DNA from: Solirubrobacter sp963798325
GTDB lineage: Bacteria; Actinomycetota; Thermoleophilia; Solirubrobacterales; Solirubrobacteraceae
Direction: 5' to 3'
Length of the DNA stretch: 64,000 nt
NCBI GenBank assembly: GCA_963798325.1
Contig: CAWCSS010000008.1
Coordinates: 930,001-994,000 of the forward strand
The notes below the pieces were generated by a model. It saw only the letters and a program-made list of their open reading frames with translations. It was not told the DNA's origin and did not search any database. Below are positions 27,775 through 36,832 of this stretch, piece after piece (within the stretch, counting starts at the first letter, position 1; every line of letters starts with the position of its first letter). Made by a program: the position numbers and the translations under genes.

Positions 27775-28705
27775 GCCGCGCGGTGCGGCATCTCGTCCCC
27801 CGCGAGCGCGGCGAGCAGGTTCTCGACCGCCATGTCGGCCATCCGCGAGCGGGTGCGCACGGTGGCCGAGCCGACGTGCGGGACCACGACCAGGTTCGGC
27901 GCCTGCAGCAGCGGGTCGTCCTGCGGGAGCGGCTCGGGGTCGGTGACGTCGAGGCCCGGCGCCGGCGATCTCGCCCTCGTGCAGGGCCGCGGTGAGCGCG
28001 GCCTGGTCGACCGTCCCCCCGCGGGCGGTGTTGATGAAGTACGCCGTCGGCTTCATGCGCTTGAACTGCTCGGCGCCCATCAGGTGGCGGGTCGCGTCGG
28101 TCAGCGGCGTGTGCAGGGAGACGTGATCGGCCTGCTCGAGCAGCTCATCGAGCGGGATGCCGGACGAGCGCGAGCTGTGGATCACGCGCATCCCGAAGCC
28201 TTCGCCGCGACGCGCCATCGCCTGCCCGATCCGGCCCCAGCCGACGATCCCGAGCGTCGTGTCCGCGAGGTCGCCGCCGAGCATGTGGCGCCGGGTACCA
28301 CGCGGGCCATTCGCCCGCGCGGACCTGGCGCTCGCCCTCGGGGATGCGCCGCGCGACGGCGAGCAGCAGCGCGAAGGCGATGTCCGCGGTCGCGTCGGTG
28401 AGCACGCCGGGGGTGTTGCCGACGGGGATGCCGCGCTGCTTCGCCGCGTCGAGGTCGATGTTGTCGGTCCCGACGGCGAGGTTGGCGATGGCCTTCACGC
28501 TGGGCGCGCCGTCGAGGAACGCGCCGTCGATCTTCTCGGTGATCGTGGTCAGCAGCGCGTCCGCCCGCTGCGCGTGTTCGAGCAGCTCGTCCGGCGGCGG
28601 TGGCGTGGTCGATTCCCAGACGTCGACGTCGTGCTCGGACTTCAGCCGGTCGAGGGCGGGGAAGGGCAGATCGCGGCTCACGAAAATACGTCCCACGGAA
28701 GGCAT
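27771..28705 (-). pseudogene. D-isomer 2-hydroxyacid dehydrogenase (glyoxylate/hydroxypyruvate reductase-like), two frameshifts
   Basis: The N-terminal catalytic half (MPSVGRIFVSRDLPFPAL, ANLAVGTDNIDLDAAKQRG, NTPGVLTDATADIAFALLL) is intact. One extra base near 28293-28295 shifts to the frame with the NAD-binding GIVGWGRIGQAMARR and PTAYFINTARGGTVDQAAL. A second near 27955-27957 shifts to the C-terminus (LVVVPHVGSATVRTRSRM, then DEMPHRAA). Joined, it is about 310 residues, normal for the family. It would reduce glyoxylate or hydroxypyruvate with NAD(P)H. It precedes ppx/gppA with a 4-nt overlap. Confidence 0.75.
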
Positions 28706-28726
28706 GATGGCGGTTAAAGTCGTCTG

Positions 28727-29155
28727 ATGACTTTCCGTAACCATTCTCGCCTCGTGGCCGCGGTGCTCGTCACCGGCTTCGCTCTGCTCACCGCGGCGGT
28801 GGCCCACGCGGCGAACGGGATCACCGTCGTCTCGCCCAAGGCGGGCTCGAAGGTGAAGACCGGCTCGCGTCCGACCTTCAAGGTCAAGGTCGACGGCGAC
28901 GGCACCGTCTTCATCCACGTCTGCAAATCCAAGAAGAAGGACTCCGACGGCGTGATCTGCAGCAAGGAGCTCATCCGCCAGGCCAAGCGCCGCGGCGGCA
29001 CGGCCTCCCTGAAGGCGCCGATCTACAACTACGACGCCTACTGGCTCAACTCGCCCGGCACCTACTACTGGCAGGCGTATCGGATCAACTGCGAGGGCGA
29101 CGACCTCGACGACTGCAAGCAGGAGGGCCCGGTCGTGAAGTTCAAGGTCGGGTAG
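28727..29155 (+). CDS. Secreted Ig-like small protein
   Basis: A protein of 142 residues. A Sec signal peptide (LVAAVLVTGFALLTAAVAHA) is followed by a likely beta-sandwich (ITVVSPKAGSKVKTGSRPTF) with four cysteines (VCKSKKK, GVICSKE, INCEGDD, DDCKQE) that could form two disulfides. No catalytic motif is seen. Divergent from the dehydrogenase gene with 21 bp between. Confidence 0.7.
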   Translation: MTFRNHSRLVAAVLVTGFALLTAAVAHAANGITVVSPKAGSKVKTGSRPTFKVKVDGDGTVFIHVCKSKKKDSDGVICSKELIRQAKRRGGTASLKAPIYNYDAYWLNSPGTYYWQAYRINCEGDDLDDCKQEGPVVKFKVG

Positions 29156-29165
29156 AGCCCGATGC

Positions 29166-29900
29166 GTGGCTGACGTTCACCTTGGCTGCTCGGGCTGGCA
29201 GTACCGCGACTGGCGCGACGGCGCGTTCTATCCGCCGAAGCTGCCGCAGCGCCGCTGGCTCGAGCACTACGCCTCCGTGTTCGGCACGGTCGAGGTCAAC
29301 AGCACCTTCTACCGGCTGGCCAGGCCCGAGGCGGTCGAGCGCTGGGTGTCCTCGACGCCTCCGGGCTTCGTGTTCACCGTCAAGGCCAGCCGGTACCTCA
29401 CGCACGTGCGTCGCCTGAAGGACGTGGGCGAGGGCGTGGGGCGCTTCTACGACGCGATCGCGCCCTTGGTGTCCTCGGGGAAGCTCGGCCCCGTGCTGTG
29501 GCAGTTGCCGGCGAACTTCAAGCGCGACGAGGACCGGCTCGTCGGCGTGCTCGAGCGGTTGCCGGCGGGGCGCCACTGCTTCGAGTTCCGCGACGAGTCC
29601 TGGATGACCGGCGACGTGTTCGAGATCCTGCGGCAGTTCGGGGTCGCGCTGGTCTACGGCGACCACCCCGAGCGACCCTGGCAGCCGCTCGAACTGACCG
29701 CCGACTGGACCTTTGTCCGCTTCCACTACGGCCACCGCGGGCGGCGCGGCAACTACTCGGAGACCGAGCTGGAGGAGTGGGCCTCGCGCCTGCGGTCGGT
29801 GCGCCGCTCGGCGGAGGTCTTCGCCTACTTCAACAACGACTGGGAGGCGTTCGCTCCCCGCAACGCGCAGCGCCTGCGTAGCCTGCTCGGCGATGGATGA
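29166..29900 (+). CDS. DUF72 (YecE-like) protein
   Basis: A TIM-barrel protein of 244 residues. VHLGCSGWQYRDWRDGAFYP, HYASVFGTVEVNSTFYRL, LGPVLWQLPANFKRD and AYFNNDWEAFAPRNA are DUF72 hallmarks. The function of the family is not established. GTG 29166 gives the canonical N-terminus. Its end overlaps the CoA-binding gene by 8 nt. Confidence 0.92.
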   Translation: MADVHLGCSGWQYRDWRDGAFYPPKLPQRRWLEHYASVFGTVEVNSTFYRLARPEAVERWVSSTPPGFVFTVKASRYLTHVRRLKDVGEGVGRFYDAIAPLVSSGKLGPVLWQLPANFKRDEDRLVGVLERLPAGRHCFEFRDESWMTGDVFEILRQFGVALVYGDHPERPWQPLELTADWTFVRFHYGHRGRRGNYSETELEEWASRLRSVRRSAEVFAYFNNDWEAFAPRNAQRLRSLLGDG

Positions 29901-30297
29901 AGACATCCGCCACGTGCTGACGCAGTTCAAGACCTGGGCCGTCGTCGGCTGCTCGCCGTCGCCGTTGCGCGACTCCCACCGCATCGCCACGCTGCTGCAG
30001 TCGCGCGGCTACCGGGTGATCCCGGTCAACCCGTCGGTGACCGACGACGAGTTGCTCGGCGAGCGCGTCCACCCGCGCCTGGAACCAGGCCTGGGCATCG
30101 AGGTCGTCGACCTCTTCCGCCGCTCCTCCGCCGTCTCCGCGCACGTCGACGAGGCGATCGAAATCGGCGCCAAAGCCGTCTGGATGCAGCTCGGCGTGAT
30201 CGACCTCGAGGCCGCCGAACGCGCCCGCGACGCGGGGCTGCGGGTCATCGTCGATCGCTGTCCGGCGATCGAATTGCCCCGATTGCAGGCGGCGTAG
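29893..30297 (+). CDS. CoA-binding domain protein (YccU-like)
   Basis: A Rossmann-fold protein of 134 residues: TWAVVGCSPSPLRDSHRIA, GYRVIPVNPSV, and VVDLFRRSSAVSAHVDEAIE followed by VWMQLGVIDLEAAERARDAG. This is the stand-alone CoA-binding (succinyl-CoA synthetase-like) family. ATG 29893 overlaps the DUF72 stop. The tRNA-fMet promoter lies in its last codons. Confidence 0.9.
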   Translation: MDEDIRHVLTQFKTWAVVGCSPSPLRDSHRIATLLQSRGYRVIPVNPSVTDDELLGERVHPRLEPGLGIEVVDLFRRSSAVSAHVDEAIEIGAKAVWMQLGVIDLEAAERARDAGLRVIVDRCPAIELPRLQAA

Positions 30298-30310
30298 TGG
30301 CTGCTAATAT
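30283..30310 (+). promoter_or_regulatory. Promoter of the initiator tRNA gene
   Basis: TTGCAG (30283-30288), a 16-bp spacer and TAATAT (30305-30310) sit 12 nt before the tRNA 5' end. This is the best sigma-70-type promoter in the window. The -35 overlaps the end of the CoA-binding gene. Confidence 0.7.
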
Positions 30311-30321
30311 TTTCTGTCCGC

Positions 30322-30395
<74 letters not shown>

Positions 30396-30397
30396 TT

Positions 30398-30432
30398 CGA
30401 AAGCCGCCTCTCGCCAGGCGGCTTTCGTGCTT
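30398..30432 (+). terminator. Terminator of tRNA-fMet
   Basis: CGAAAGCCGCC (30398-30408) pairs perfectly with GGCGGCTTTCG (30417-30427) over an 8-nt loop, followed by a short T-containing tail. It begins three bases after the tRNA. Confidence 0.8.
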
Positions 30433-30613
30433 TCCGGGGTCGTTTCGCGCCAGAACGCGAGGCGAGCCTTTCCTGGGAGCAGCGACAAGGGACGCTTAGA
30501 GCAGATCCTTTCCTGCGCCTCCGCGCTACCGACGTGCGTGCGAACACGACGCCTTCGTTCCTGAGCCGGTCGCGGGGATCGACGTCGTCCTTTCGGGAGC
30601 GGTTGCCGGCGTC

Positions 30614-31666
30614 GTGTCTGATGCGGAGAAGGCGATCGCCGATCTGAACCGAGGGGCTGGACCCGAGTTGATCCCGCTCGCGCGGCCGCTGCTGCGAACC
30701 GAGTCGATCGCCTCCTCGAAGGTCGAGGGCATGCAGGTGGATGCCCGCAGCCTGGCTCGTGCCGAGGCCAATCAGGAATCCGGACGGAAAGTGGGTTCGG
30801 GAGCGGCCGAGATTCTCGCCAACATCGACGCCATGCAGCTCTCGATCGAGCGCGCCGCGGACCTCGAGGGGGTGCACCCCGCGGACTTCCTGGACATCCA
30901 TCAGGTGCTGCTCGAGCGTGCCCCGAACTCTCAGGTCGCCGGGCGGTTTCGCAGCTCACAGAACTGGATCGGCGGCAACGACCACAACCCCTGCGGCGCG
31001 GCGTTCGTCCCGCCGCCGCCGGGAGCGGTCGATCGCCTGCTCGACGACCTCTGCGTGTTCGTCAACGACGTCGCCCTTCCGCCGCTCGTGCAGGCCGCGA
31101 TCGCGCACGCCCAGTTCGAGACGATCCATCCGTTCGAGGACGGCAACGGCCGAACCGGACGCGCCCTCGTGCAGGTCGTGCTGCGCCGGCGCGGACTGAC
31201 ACCGGCGTTCGTTCCGCCGATCAGCGTCGTGCTCGCGCGCGACAAGGACCGCTACCTCAGAGGTCTGACGCTCTTTCGCGAGGATCGGCTCGCCGAGTGG
31301 ATCGAGCTCTTCGCCGCCGCCACCGCCGAGGCTGCGACGCTCGCCGCGCATTACACGATCCGTGTCGGCGAACTGCAGGACGAGTGGCGCAAACGACTGC
31401 GAGAACACGCGAGTCCCCGAGCGGACGCAGCCGCATGGAGCCTCATCGGCGTCCTTCCCGCCCATCCGATCGTCACGGTGCCGGTCGCCGTTGCCGCGAC
31501 GCAGCGCACGAAGCCGGCCGTCGCGAACGCCATCGCCCAGATGGAAGCCGCCGGGATCCTCACGCGTCTGACCGAATCGGCACGCAATCGTGCCTGGGAG
31601 GCCGAGGGCCTTCTCGATCTGATCGTCGGGCTCGAGGCCGGTGTCTCCTCGGCCAGCCGTAGGTGA
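30614..31666 (+). CDS. Fic-domain AMPylase with N-terminal inhibitory motif
   Basis: Fic proteins transfer AMP (or another nucleotide part) to hydroxyl groups of target proteins. The catalytic motif HPFEDGNGRTGR is complete. SIASSKVEG near the N-terminus matches the inhibitory helix S/TxxxE, so the protein is probably autoinhibited. A C-terminal winged helix follows (TKPAVANAIAQMEAAGIL). GTG 30614 gives 350 residues, but family-like sequence (EHDAFVPEPVAGIDVVLSG) precedes it in frame back to about 30540 with no canonical start. The 30428-30613 stretch holds nothing else. Confidence 0.88.
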   Translation: MSDAEKAIADLNRGAGPELIPLARPLLRTESIASSKVEGMQVDARSLARAEANQESGRKVGSGAAEILANIDAMQLSIERAADLEGVHPADFLDIHQVLLERAPNSQVAGRFRSSQNWIGGNDHNPCGAAFVPPPPGAVDRLLDDLCVFVNDVALPPLVQAAIAHAQFETIHPFEDGNGRTGRALVQVVLRRRGLTPAFVPPISVVLARDKDRYLRGLTLFREDRLAEWIELFAAATAEAATLAAHYTIRVGELQDEWRKRLREHASPRADAAAWSLIGVLPAHPIVTVPVAVAATQRTKPAVANAIAQMEAAGILTRLTESARNRAWEAEGLLDLIVGLEAGVSSASRR

Positions 31667-31755
31667 ATTCGCATGAAGGCCGCCGGACGCAGCGCCGCGG
31701 CAGACGCGGACCGCGGGGCGGGCCGGAGCGGCGAATCGGCCTCCCGCGATGCCGG

Positions 31756-32229
31756 TCAGCGGCCGTTCGCGGCTGCCCAGGCCGCCCGTCCGGCCTCGTA
31801 CTCCGGCCGGTCGCGGTAGACGAAGACGTAGGCGACGTCGACGTCATTGCTCTGCTGCGGGATGACCGCGTAGACGTCCTCCGGTCGCAGGCCCACGGTG
31901 GCGATGTAGGCCTCCACGGTCATCTGGTGAAAGCGGGCCGAGAGACGGACGAGATCTCGTCTGGGCAGCTGGGTCCCAGCCGGAAACGCCCGGGCGAGGT
32001 CACCGCGTGCGCCGGCGGCCTGCTGGTCGGCAAGGTTCTCGGCGGCGCTCTGTATGCGGTCGAAGAGGCCCGTGCGGAGAACGTAACTTGCGTTTCCACG
32101 GCTGTCAACGACAGCGCGGCGGACCGGGGCAAATGTGTGCGCGCGGGTGCTGAGTGCCGCGCCGCCGGCGGCCACCGCAACGGCGAAGCCGCGCGTGGCG
32201 GCCATCGCCTCGAGCGGCGCGTCGGCCAC
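31756..32229 (-). CDS. Protein of unknown function
   Basis: A protein of 157 residues. The N-terminus has a short Ala/Val-rich stretch (GFAVAVAAGGAAL). The C-terminal half is VEAYIATVGLRPEDVYAVIP, then DVDVAYVFVYRDRPEYEAG. No known family is recognised. GTG 32229 has a stop two codons upstream in the same frame; ATG 32205 is an alternative. Upstream of that stop the frame reads LDGVAEELISRWGG, so the gene may once have been longer. Confidence 0.5.
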   Translation of the reverse strand: MADAPLEAMAATRGFAVAVAAGGAALSTRAHTFAPVRRAVVDSRGNASYVLRTGLFDRIQSAAENLADQQAAGARGDLARAFPAGTQLPRRDLVRLSARFHQMTVEAYIATVGLRPEDVYAVIPQQSNDVDVAYVFVYRDRPEYEAGRAAWAAANGR

Positions 32230-32343
32230 CCGTCACGCCCTCCAGCGGCCGGCTCCAGCCGCGTGCACGTTCGCACCACCCCAGCGTGAGATGAGCTCTT
32301 CGGCGACCCCGTCCAACCGCGTCCGCTGGGCGATCGCCCGGGA

Positions 32344-33105
32344 TCAGCTCGCGCCGCGGGCCGGCGGGCGCGCACGCGCAGGCGGCGTGACGCCGTAGGC
32401 GACGAGGAGCCGCCACAGGTACTTGCGCTCCGTCTCGCCCACCGCCCCGAGATGCGACGCGTCGAGCGGCCCCCCGCCGGTCAGGCTCTCGGCCAGCCGC
32501 CGCGCCCTGCCGTCCGCGCATAACGCCTGCCACTCCCACTCGTCTCCCGGCGCCGTCGTCGGGATCGCGTCCAGCGGAAGCACGAGCCCGCGATGCCACT
32601 CCGCTGCGAAGCCGTAGCGCGATGCCGCGGCCAACAGCTCCACACCCTCGAACGCGGGATCGATCACGACCGCCTCGACATCGGACGCGAGTGAAACCGG
32701 CCCGTGGACGTGGGCCTCGATGTAGGCCTCCGGCAGGCGGTCGATCCCGTCGATCCCGATCACGCCCACCCGCGTCTGGTGGCTGTCGCCGTAGAGGAAC
32801 GTCGCCCGCTCGTTCACGTGCTCGTGCAGGCGCAGGTGGCACGAGCCGAACCCCACGCACGCGCCGTAGGGGAGGTCGAGCACGTTCAGGCCGCCGTACT
32901 TGACCCGTTCGTGCGGGGCCGCGTCGCGGTAGCGCCCAGCGAAGAGCTCGTCCTCCCAGGCCACGCGCTCGCCGCCGAGCAGGCCGTTGGAGATCCCGGT
33001 CTCGAACTGGTTGCGGTACACGCCCTCCTCCAGCAGCGCGCGAGCGACGGAGCGCCCGTCGGCCAAGCGCCGATCCGGGTGGAAGTTGAGCGTGATGCGC
33101 GGCAC
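32344..33105 (-). CDS. DUF3626 family protein
   Basis: A protein of 253 residues. RITLNFHPDRRLADGRSVAR, YRNQFETGISNGLLGG, VKYGGLNVLDLPYG and FGSCHLRLHEHV fit DUF3626. The conserved His and Asp residues suggest an enzyme, but no reaction is known. The 114 bp between it and the gene ending at 32229 contain no supported gene. Confidence 0.75.
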   Translation of the reverse strand: MPRITLNFHPDRRLADGRSVARALLEEGVYRNQFETGISNGLLGGERVAWEDELFAGRYRDAAPHERVKYGGLNVLDLPYGACVGFGSCHLRLHEHVNERATFLYGDSHQTRVGVIGIDGIDRLPEAYIEAHVHGPVSLASDVEAVVIDPAFEGVELLAAASRYGFAAEWHRGLVLPLDAIPTTAPGDEWEWQALCADGRARRLAESLTGGGPLDASHLGAVGETERKYLWRLLVAYGVTPPARARPPARGAS

Positions 33106-33166
33106 GCCTTGACGCTATTGAACCTCCGGCCTACGCTCGCCGTAACCCTTTCGGAAAGGTTCTGCA

Positions 33167-33838
33167 ATGCGCAACCCTGTCCGTTCAGAGGCCGACGCCT
33201 TCCATATCGTCGTCGGCAGTGGAGTCGTGATCGTCGCGGCCGGCGTGGTCGGGGCGCTCGTCAGTCCGTGGGTCGGGCTGGCGCTCGTCGCGGGTGCGGT
33301 CGCCGGGGCGCTGGTGTGGGAGATCGCCACGCGTGACCCTGACCGGCGCCGGCCGCTGAAGGAGGCGATGGAGCTCGGCCGTGCCCAGGGCGCCGCCGCC
33401 GACGGGCGCCGCCGCGTCCTGGTGGTCGCCAACCGCACGCTGCAGAGCAACGCGCTGCGCGGTGAGATCGCCGAGCGCGCCCAGGCCGGCGCGGACGTGC
33501 GGCTGATCGTCCCGATCCTGTGCTCGCGCGTGCACTACGTCGCGTCCGACATCGACAGCGAGCTCTCCGAGGCGCGCATGCGCCTGGAGGACGTGCTCGC
33601 GTGGGCGGCGGAGCACGACGTGCGCGTGACCGGCGCGGTCGGCGATCCGAACGTCGCGCTCGGCGCGATCGAGGACGAGCTGCGCCGCCGCGCCGCCGAT
33701 GAGGTGCTGATCTCCACCCACCCGCCCAAGCGGTCCAACTGGCTCGAGACCGGGATCGTCACCCGCCTGCGCGACGAGCTCGACATCCCGGTCACGCACC
33801 TCGTGGTCGAGACGGTTCAGACCGTCCGCGCGTCGTAG
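33167..33838 (+). CDS. Membrane-anchored Rossmann-like protein of unknown function
   Basis: A protein of 223 residues. Two adjacent membrane spans lie at about residues 14-50 (VVIVAAGVVGALVSPWVGLA). A cytoplasmic alpha/beta domain follows (RRRVLVVANRTLQSNALRG, DEVLISTHPPKRSNWLE, IPVTHLVVE), which recalls universal-stress-type nucleotide-binding folds. AAGG precedes ATG 33167. It overlaps the convergent monooxygenase gene by 22 bp. Confidence 0.6.
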   Translation: MRNPVRSEADAFHIVVGSGVVIVAAGVVGALVSPWVGLALVAGAVAGALVWEIATRDPDRRRPLKEAMELGRAQGAAADGRRRVLVVANRTLQSNALRGEIAERAQAGADVRLIVPILCSRVHYVASDIDSELSEARMRLEDVLAWAAEHDVRVTGAVGDPNVALGAIEDELRRRAADEVLISTHPPKRSNWLETGIVTRLRDELDIPVTHLVVETVQTVRAS

Positions 33839-34971
33839 GCCAAGTCCTGCTTGTGCTGCTTGTAGGCGAACGGGAACGTCGTCTTGACGAACGCGTCCCG
33901 GCCCTTCACCAGCGCCGGGCGATTGACCATCGCGATCTTGGCGACCATCTTGGAGCGCTTGACGAAGGTCGCCGCCCGCTTGATCCGCACGCGCTCGTAC
34001 TCGCGCAGGCCGGCGACCGGGTCCGGGTTGCGCTGAAGGCAGCGCGCGAGCACGACGGCATCCTCGATCGCCTGGTTCGCACCCTGACCAACGGCGTTGG
34101 TCATCGCGTGGGCGGCGTCGCCCAACAGGGTCACGCGGCCGCGGCCCCACGTCCGCGCCACCGGCCGGGCGAAGGAGTCCGAGCGGCGGATCGCGGCCTC
34201 GGGGGTGGCCTCGATCAGGCGCTCGACCGGATCGACCCAGCCGCCGAAGCGGGCGAGCACGTCGCCCTTCTTGCCGCCGGGGCCGTCGGGGGCGCCGGCG
34301 GGCGCGCGGGAGATCCCCTCCCAGTATGTGCGTCCGCCGGTCATCGGCCAGGCGATGAACCGCCCGCCCGCCCCGAAGTAGACGCGGATCGCCTGATCGA
34401 GGTACGGGTCGTGGAACGGGATCGTCGCCAGCCAGGTCACGTACCCGCTGTAGACGGGCTCGGCCTCGCCGAGGATGAGCTCACGGACGCGGGAGCGCAG
34501 CCCGTCGGCGCCGATCAGGATGTCGAAGCGCTCACTGGCGCCGCCCGCGAGCCGGACGGTGACGCCGTCACCGTCGTCCTGGAAGCCCTCGACGGCCGAG
34601 CCGAGGCGGATGTCCGCGCCGCGGGCCAGCACCTCGTGGACCTCTCCGCGTACGACCGACAGCGTGGGCAGATCCATGTCGCGCCCGATCGGCCACTCGA
34701 CGAGCAGCTTCCCGTCCTGGGCCTGGAAGGTCTGCGTGGTCAGGTAGGCGCTCTCGTCGATCGACGCGTACAGGGCCTCTGACAGGCCCGCCCACTCGAG
34801 CGCGCGCAGCGCGTTCGGGAACAGGTGGAAGCTGCCGCCCACCTGGACATGACGCAGATCGGCGGCGCGTTCGAAGACGACGGACTCGATGCCCGCCTGT
34901 CGCAGAGCGGCGGCCGCCGTGAGGCCGCCGACTCCGGCTCCGGCGATCCCGATTCGAAGTGTTCTCGGCAC
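33817..34971 (-). CDS. FAD-dependent monooxygenase (aromatic hydroxylase fold)
   Basis: A protein of 384 residues. The FAD-binding GIAGAGVGGLTAAAALRQAG (GxGxxG) is at the N-terminus. IGADGLRSRVRE is the DG motif, and VTLLGDAAHAMTNAVGQGAN is the GD motif with DAAH. This is the class A flavoprotein monooxygenase pattern, acting with NAD(P)H and O2. A basic C-terminal tail (KRSKMVAKIAMVNRPALVKG) may touch the membrane. The substrate is unknown. Confidence 0.88.
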   Translation of the reverse strand: MPRTLRIGIAGAGVGGLTAAAALRQAGIESVVFERAADLRHVQVGGSFHLFPNALRALEWAGLSEALYASIDESAYLTTQTFQAQDGKLLVEWPIGRDMDLPTLSVVRGEVHEVLARGADIRLGSAVEGFQDDGDGVTVRLAGGASERFDILIGADGLRSRVRELILGEAEPVYSGYVTWLATIPFHDPYLDQAIRVYFGAGGRFIAWPMTGGRTYWEGISRAPAGAPDGPGGKKGDVLARFGGWVDPVERLIEATPEAAIRRSDSFARPVARTWGRGRVTLLGDAAHAMTNAVGQGANQAIEDAVVLARCLQRNPDPVAGLREYERVRIKRAATFVKRSKMVAKIAMVNRPALVKGRDAFVKTTFPFAYKQHKQDLAYDARTV

Positions 34972-35004
34972 GGCGCGACCCTACTCCGAACCCGAAGCGC
35001 CGTG

Positions 35005-35787
35005 TCAGATCAGCGTCGACGGCTTCAGCGCGTAGCCCCCGTAGGTGACCGAGTGGTCCTTGCTCTCCTTCATCGTGAGCTTGTGCCCGAGCTCGTCATA
35101 GGTGAGCTTGCCGTGCGCGCGGTCCCACATGGCCTTCAGCGCGAGCGGCCCGTTGGTCGCCGCGAAGCCAACCTGGTCGCGTTTCTGAAGCCCCGCTCGC
35201 TTCAGGTGCGCGTCCAGTTCGACGGGCTTGATGAACATGTCGAAGTCGTGCAGGTCGGGGTCGGCGAACGCCGTGCCCTTCCAGTCCTGTGCGACCTTGA
35301 TCATCAGCAGGCGGCTGCGCCGGGTGCGGTTGATCGTGTCGAACAGGAACACCCCGCCGGGCGCGAGCACACGAGCGATCTCGTTGACGGTGCGGCCAAC
35401 GTCGTCGACGTGCTCGAGCACGTCGCAGCAGTACACGACGGGGAACTCGCCGTCGGCGAAGGGCAGTGACTCGCCGGAGGCCTCGCGGTAGTCGATGTCG
35501 AAGCCGGCGATCGCCGCGTGCTCGCGCGCGACCTCGATCGACTTGGGTGACGGGTCCACGCCGGTGACCGCGCAGCCGAGCTGCGCGAACTCCTCGGCCA
35601 GCAGCCCGCCGCCGCAGCCGACGTCCAGGGTCCGCAGTCCGACCGGGTCCAGGCCCAGCTCGTTCACGAGGATCCGGCGCATGTAGCCGAAGCGAGCGGG
35701 GTTGAGCCCGCTCTTGAGGATGCTGAGGAAGCCGCCTTCCCACCATGTGTGGCTGAGGCGGTCGTACATCTGCTTGTCAATGGGCAC
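35005..35787 (-). CDS. UbiG-like SAM-dependent methyltransferase
   Basis: A protein of 260 residues. Motif I is LRTLDVGCGGGLLAEEFAQL. CDVLEHVDDVGRTVNEIARV and APGGVFLFDTINRTRRSR follow the UbiG/COQ3 O-methyltransferase pattern. GTG 35787, after AGGAG, gives VPIDKQMYDRLSHTWWEGG, as expected. Actinobacteria normally make menaquinone rather than ubiquinone, so the substrate need not be a quinone. Confidence 0.85.
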   Translation of the reverse strand: MPIDKQMYDRLSHTWWEGGFLSILKSGLNPARFGYMRRILVNELGLDPVGLRTLDVGCGGGLLAEEFAQLGCAVTGVDPSPKSIEVAREHAAIAGFDIDYREASGESLPFADGEFPVVYCCDVLEHVDDVGRTVNEIARVLAPGGVFLFDTINRTRRSRLLMIKVAQDWKGTAFADPDLHDFDMFIKPVELDAHLKRAGLQKRDQVGFAATNGPLALKAMWDRAHGKLTYDELGHKLTMKESKDHSVTYGGYALKPSTLI

Positions 35788-35831
35788 GGCGTGCTCCTGT
35801 CGGATGTGAGACCCCCAGGAGTGCGACTCAA

Positions 35832-36782
35832 TCAGCCGCGGGACCCGCTTGGCAAGGGGAGCGTGTCGGGAAGGCCGAACGCCCCGAACAGCGACGCCCC
35901 GAACGTCGTCACCTCGGCGATGCGATCGCCGCGCACGCGCAGGACGTCGAGCTTGAACTTGCGGAACGTGTCGTCGCCCGGCTTGCGCAGGTAGCTCGCC
36001 GCGGCGGGCATGCGGTTCGCCCGCACCGGCACCAGGCGCCATTCGCCCATGCCGGCGAACGCGCGATCGAGCAGGCCGGTCATCGCCTCGCGACCCTCGT
36101 AGAGCCACGGGTGCGGCGGCATCGTGATGCGGATGTCGTCGGTGATCGCGGCCAGGGCGGCCTCGGCGTCGCCGCGCTCGTGGGCGTCGATGAACCGCTG
36201 CAGCAGGGCGCGCTCGGTGCCGTCGGCCGCGGAGGCGCGCCACTCTTCCCGGCGGTCCTGCGGGAGCGTCCTGCGCATCGTCTCGCGGGCGCGCTGCAAC
36301 GCGGAATTGGCCGCGGCGACGCCGATCTCGAGCAGCTCGGCGACGTCGGCGGCCGGCCAGTCGAGCACGTCGCGCAGGATCAGCACCGCGCGCTGGCGCG
36401 GCGGCAGCTGCTGGATCACGGCGAGGAAGGTGAGCTCGATCGTCTCGCGGGCGAACAGCGCCGCGTCCGGCTCCTCCTCGGCGGGCAGGAGCGTGTCCGG
36501 GTAGGGCTGCAGCCACGAGACCTCGGACGCGAGCGAGGGCACGCGCCGCTTGCGCATCTTGATCGCGTCGAGGCAGGCGTTGGTGGCGATCTTGTACAGC
36601 CAGGCACGGAACCAATCCTCGCGGGAGAGCTCGGAGCGGTTGCGCCACGCGCGCAGCAGCGTCTCCTGGACGAGATCCTCGGCCTCCTCGAAGTTGCCCA
36701 TCATCCGGTAGCAGTGGACGTGCAGCTCGCGGCGGTGGCGCTCGGCGCGCGCGCTGAATTCGGCTTCCGTCGTCGCGGTCAT
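35832..36782 (-). CDS. ECF sigma factor of the SigG/TIGR02960 type with SnoaL-like C-terminus
   Basis: A protein of 316 residues. Region 2 has ELHVHCYRMMGNFEEAEDLVQETLLRAWR and WLYKIATNACLDAI. Region 4 has LPPRQRAVLILRDVLDWPAADVAELL. The last ~110 residues (LLQRFIDAHERGDAEAALAA, ITMPPHPWLYEGREAM) are an NTF2/SnoaL-like domain. In such ECF groups this extension tunes activity in place of a separate anti-sigma factor. None is adjacent. Confidence 0.88.
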   Translation of the reverse strand: MTATTEAEFSARAERHRRELHVHCYRMMGNFEEAEDLVQETLLRAWRNRSELSREDWFRAWLYKIATNACLDAIKMRKRRVPSLASEVSWLQPYPDTLLPAEEEPDAALFARETIELTFLAVIQQLPPRQRAVLILRDVLDWPAADVAELLEIGVAAANSALQRARETMRRTLPQDRREEWRASAADGTERALLQRFIDAHERGDAEAALAAITDDIRITMPPHPWLYEGREAMTGLLDRAFAGMGEWRLVPVRANRMPAAASYLRKPGDDTFRKFKLDVLRVRGDRIAEVTTFGASLFGAFGLPDTLPLPSGSRG

Positions 36783-36832
36783 GCCCCTAAGACGACACGA
36801 ATGGGGGAACTCATCGGTTGACTTTGTAGTGC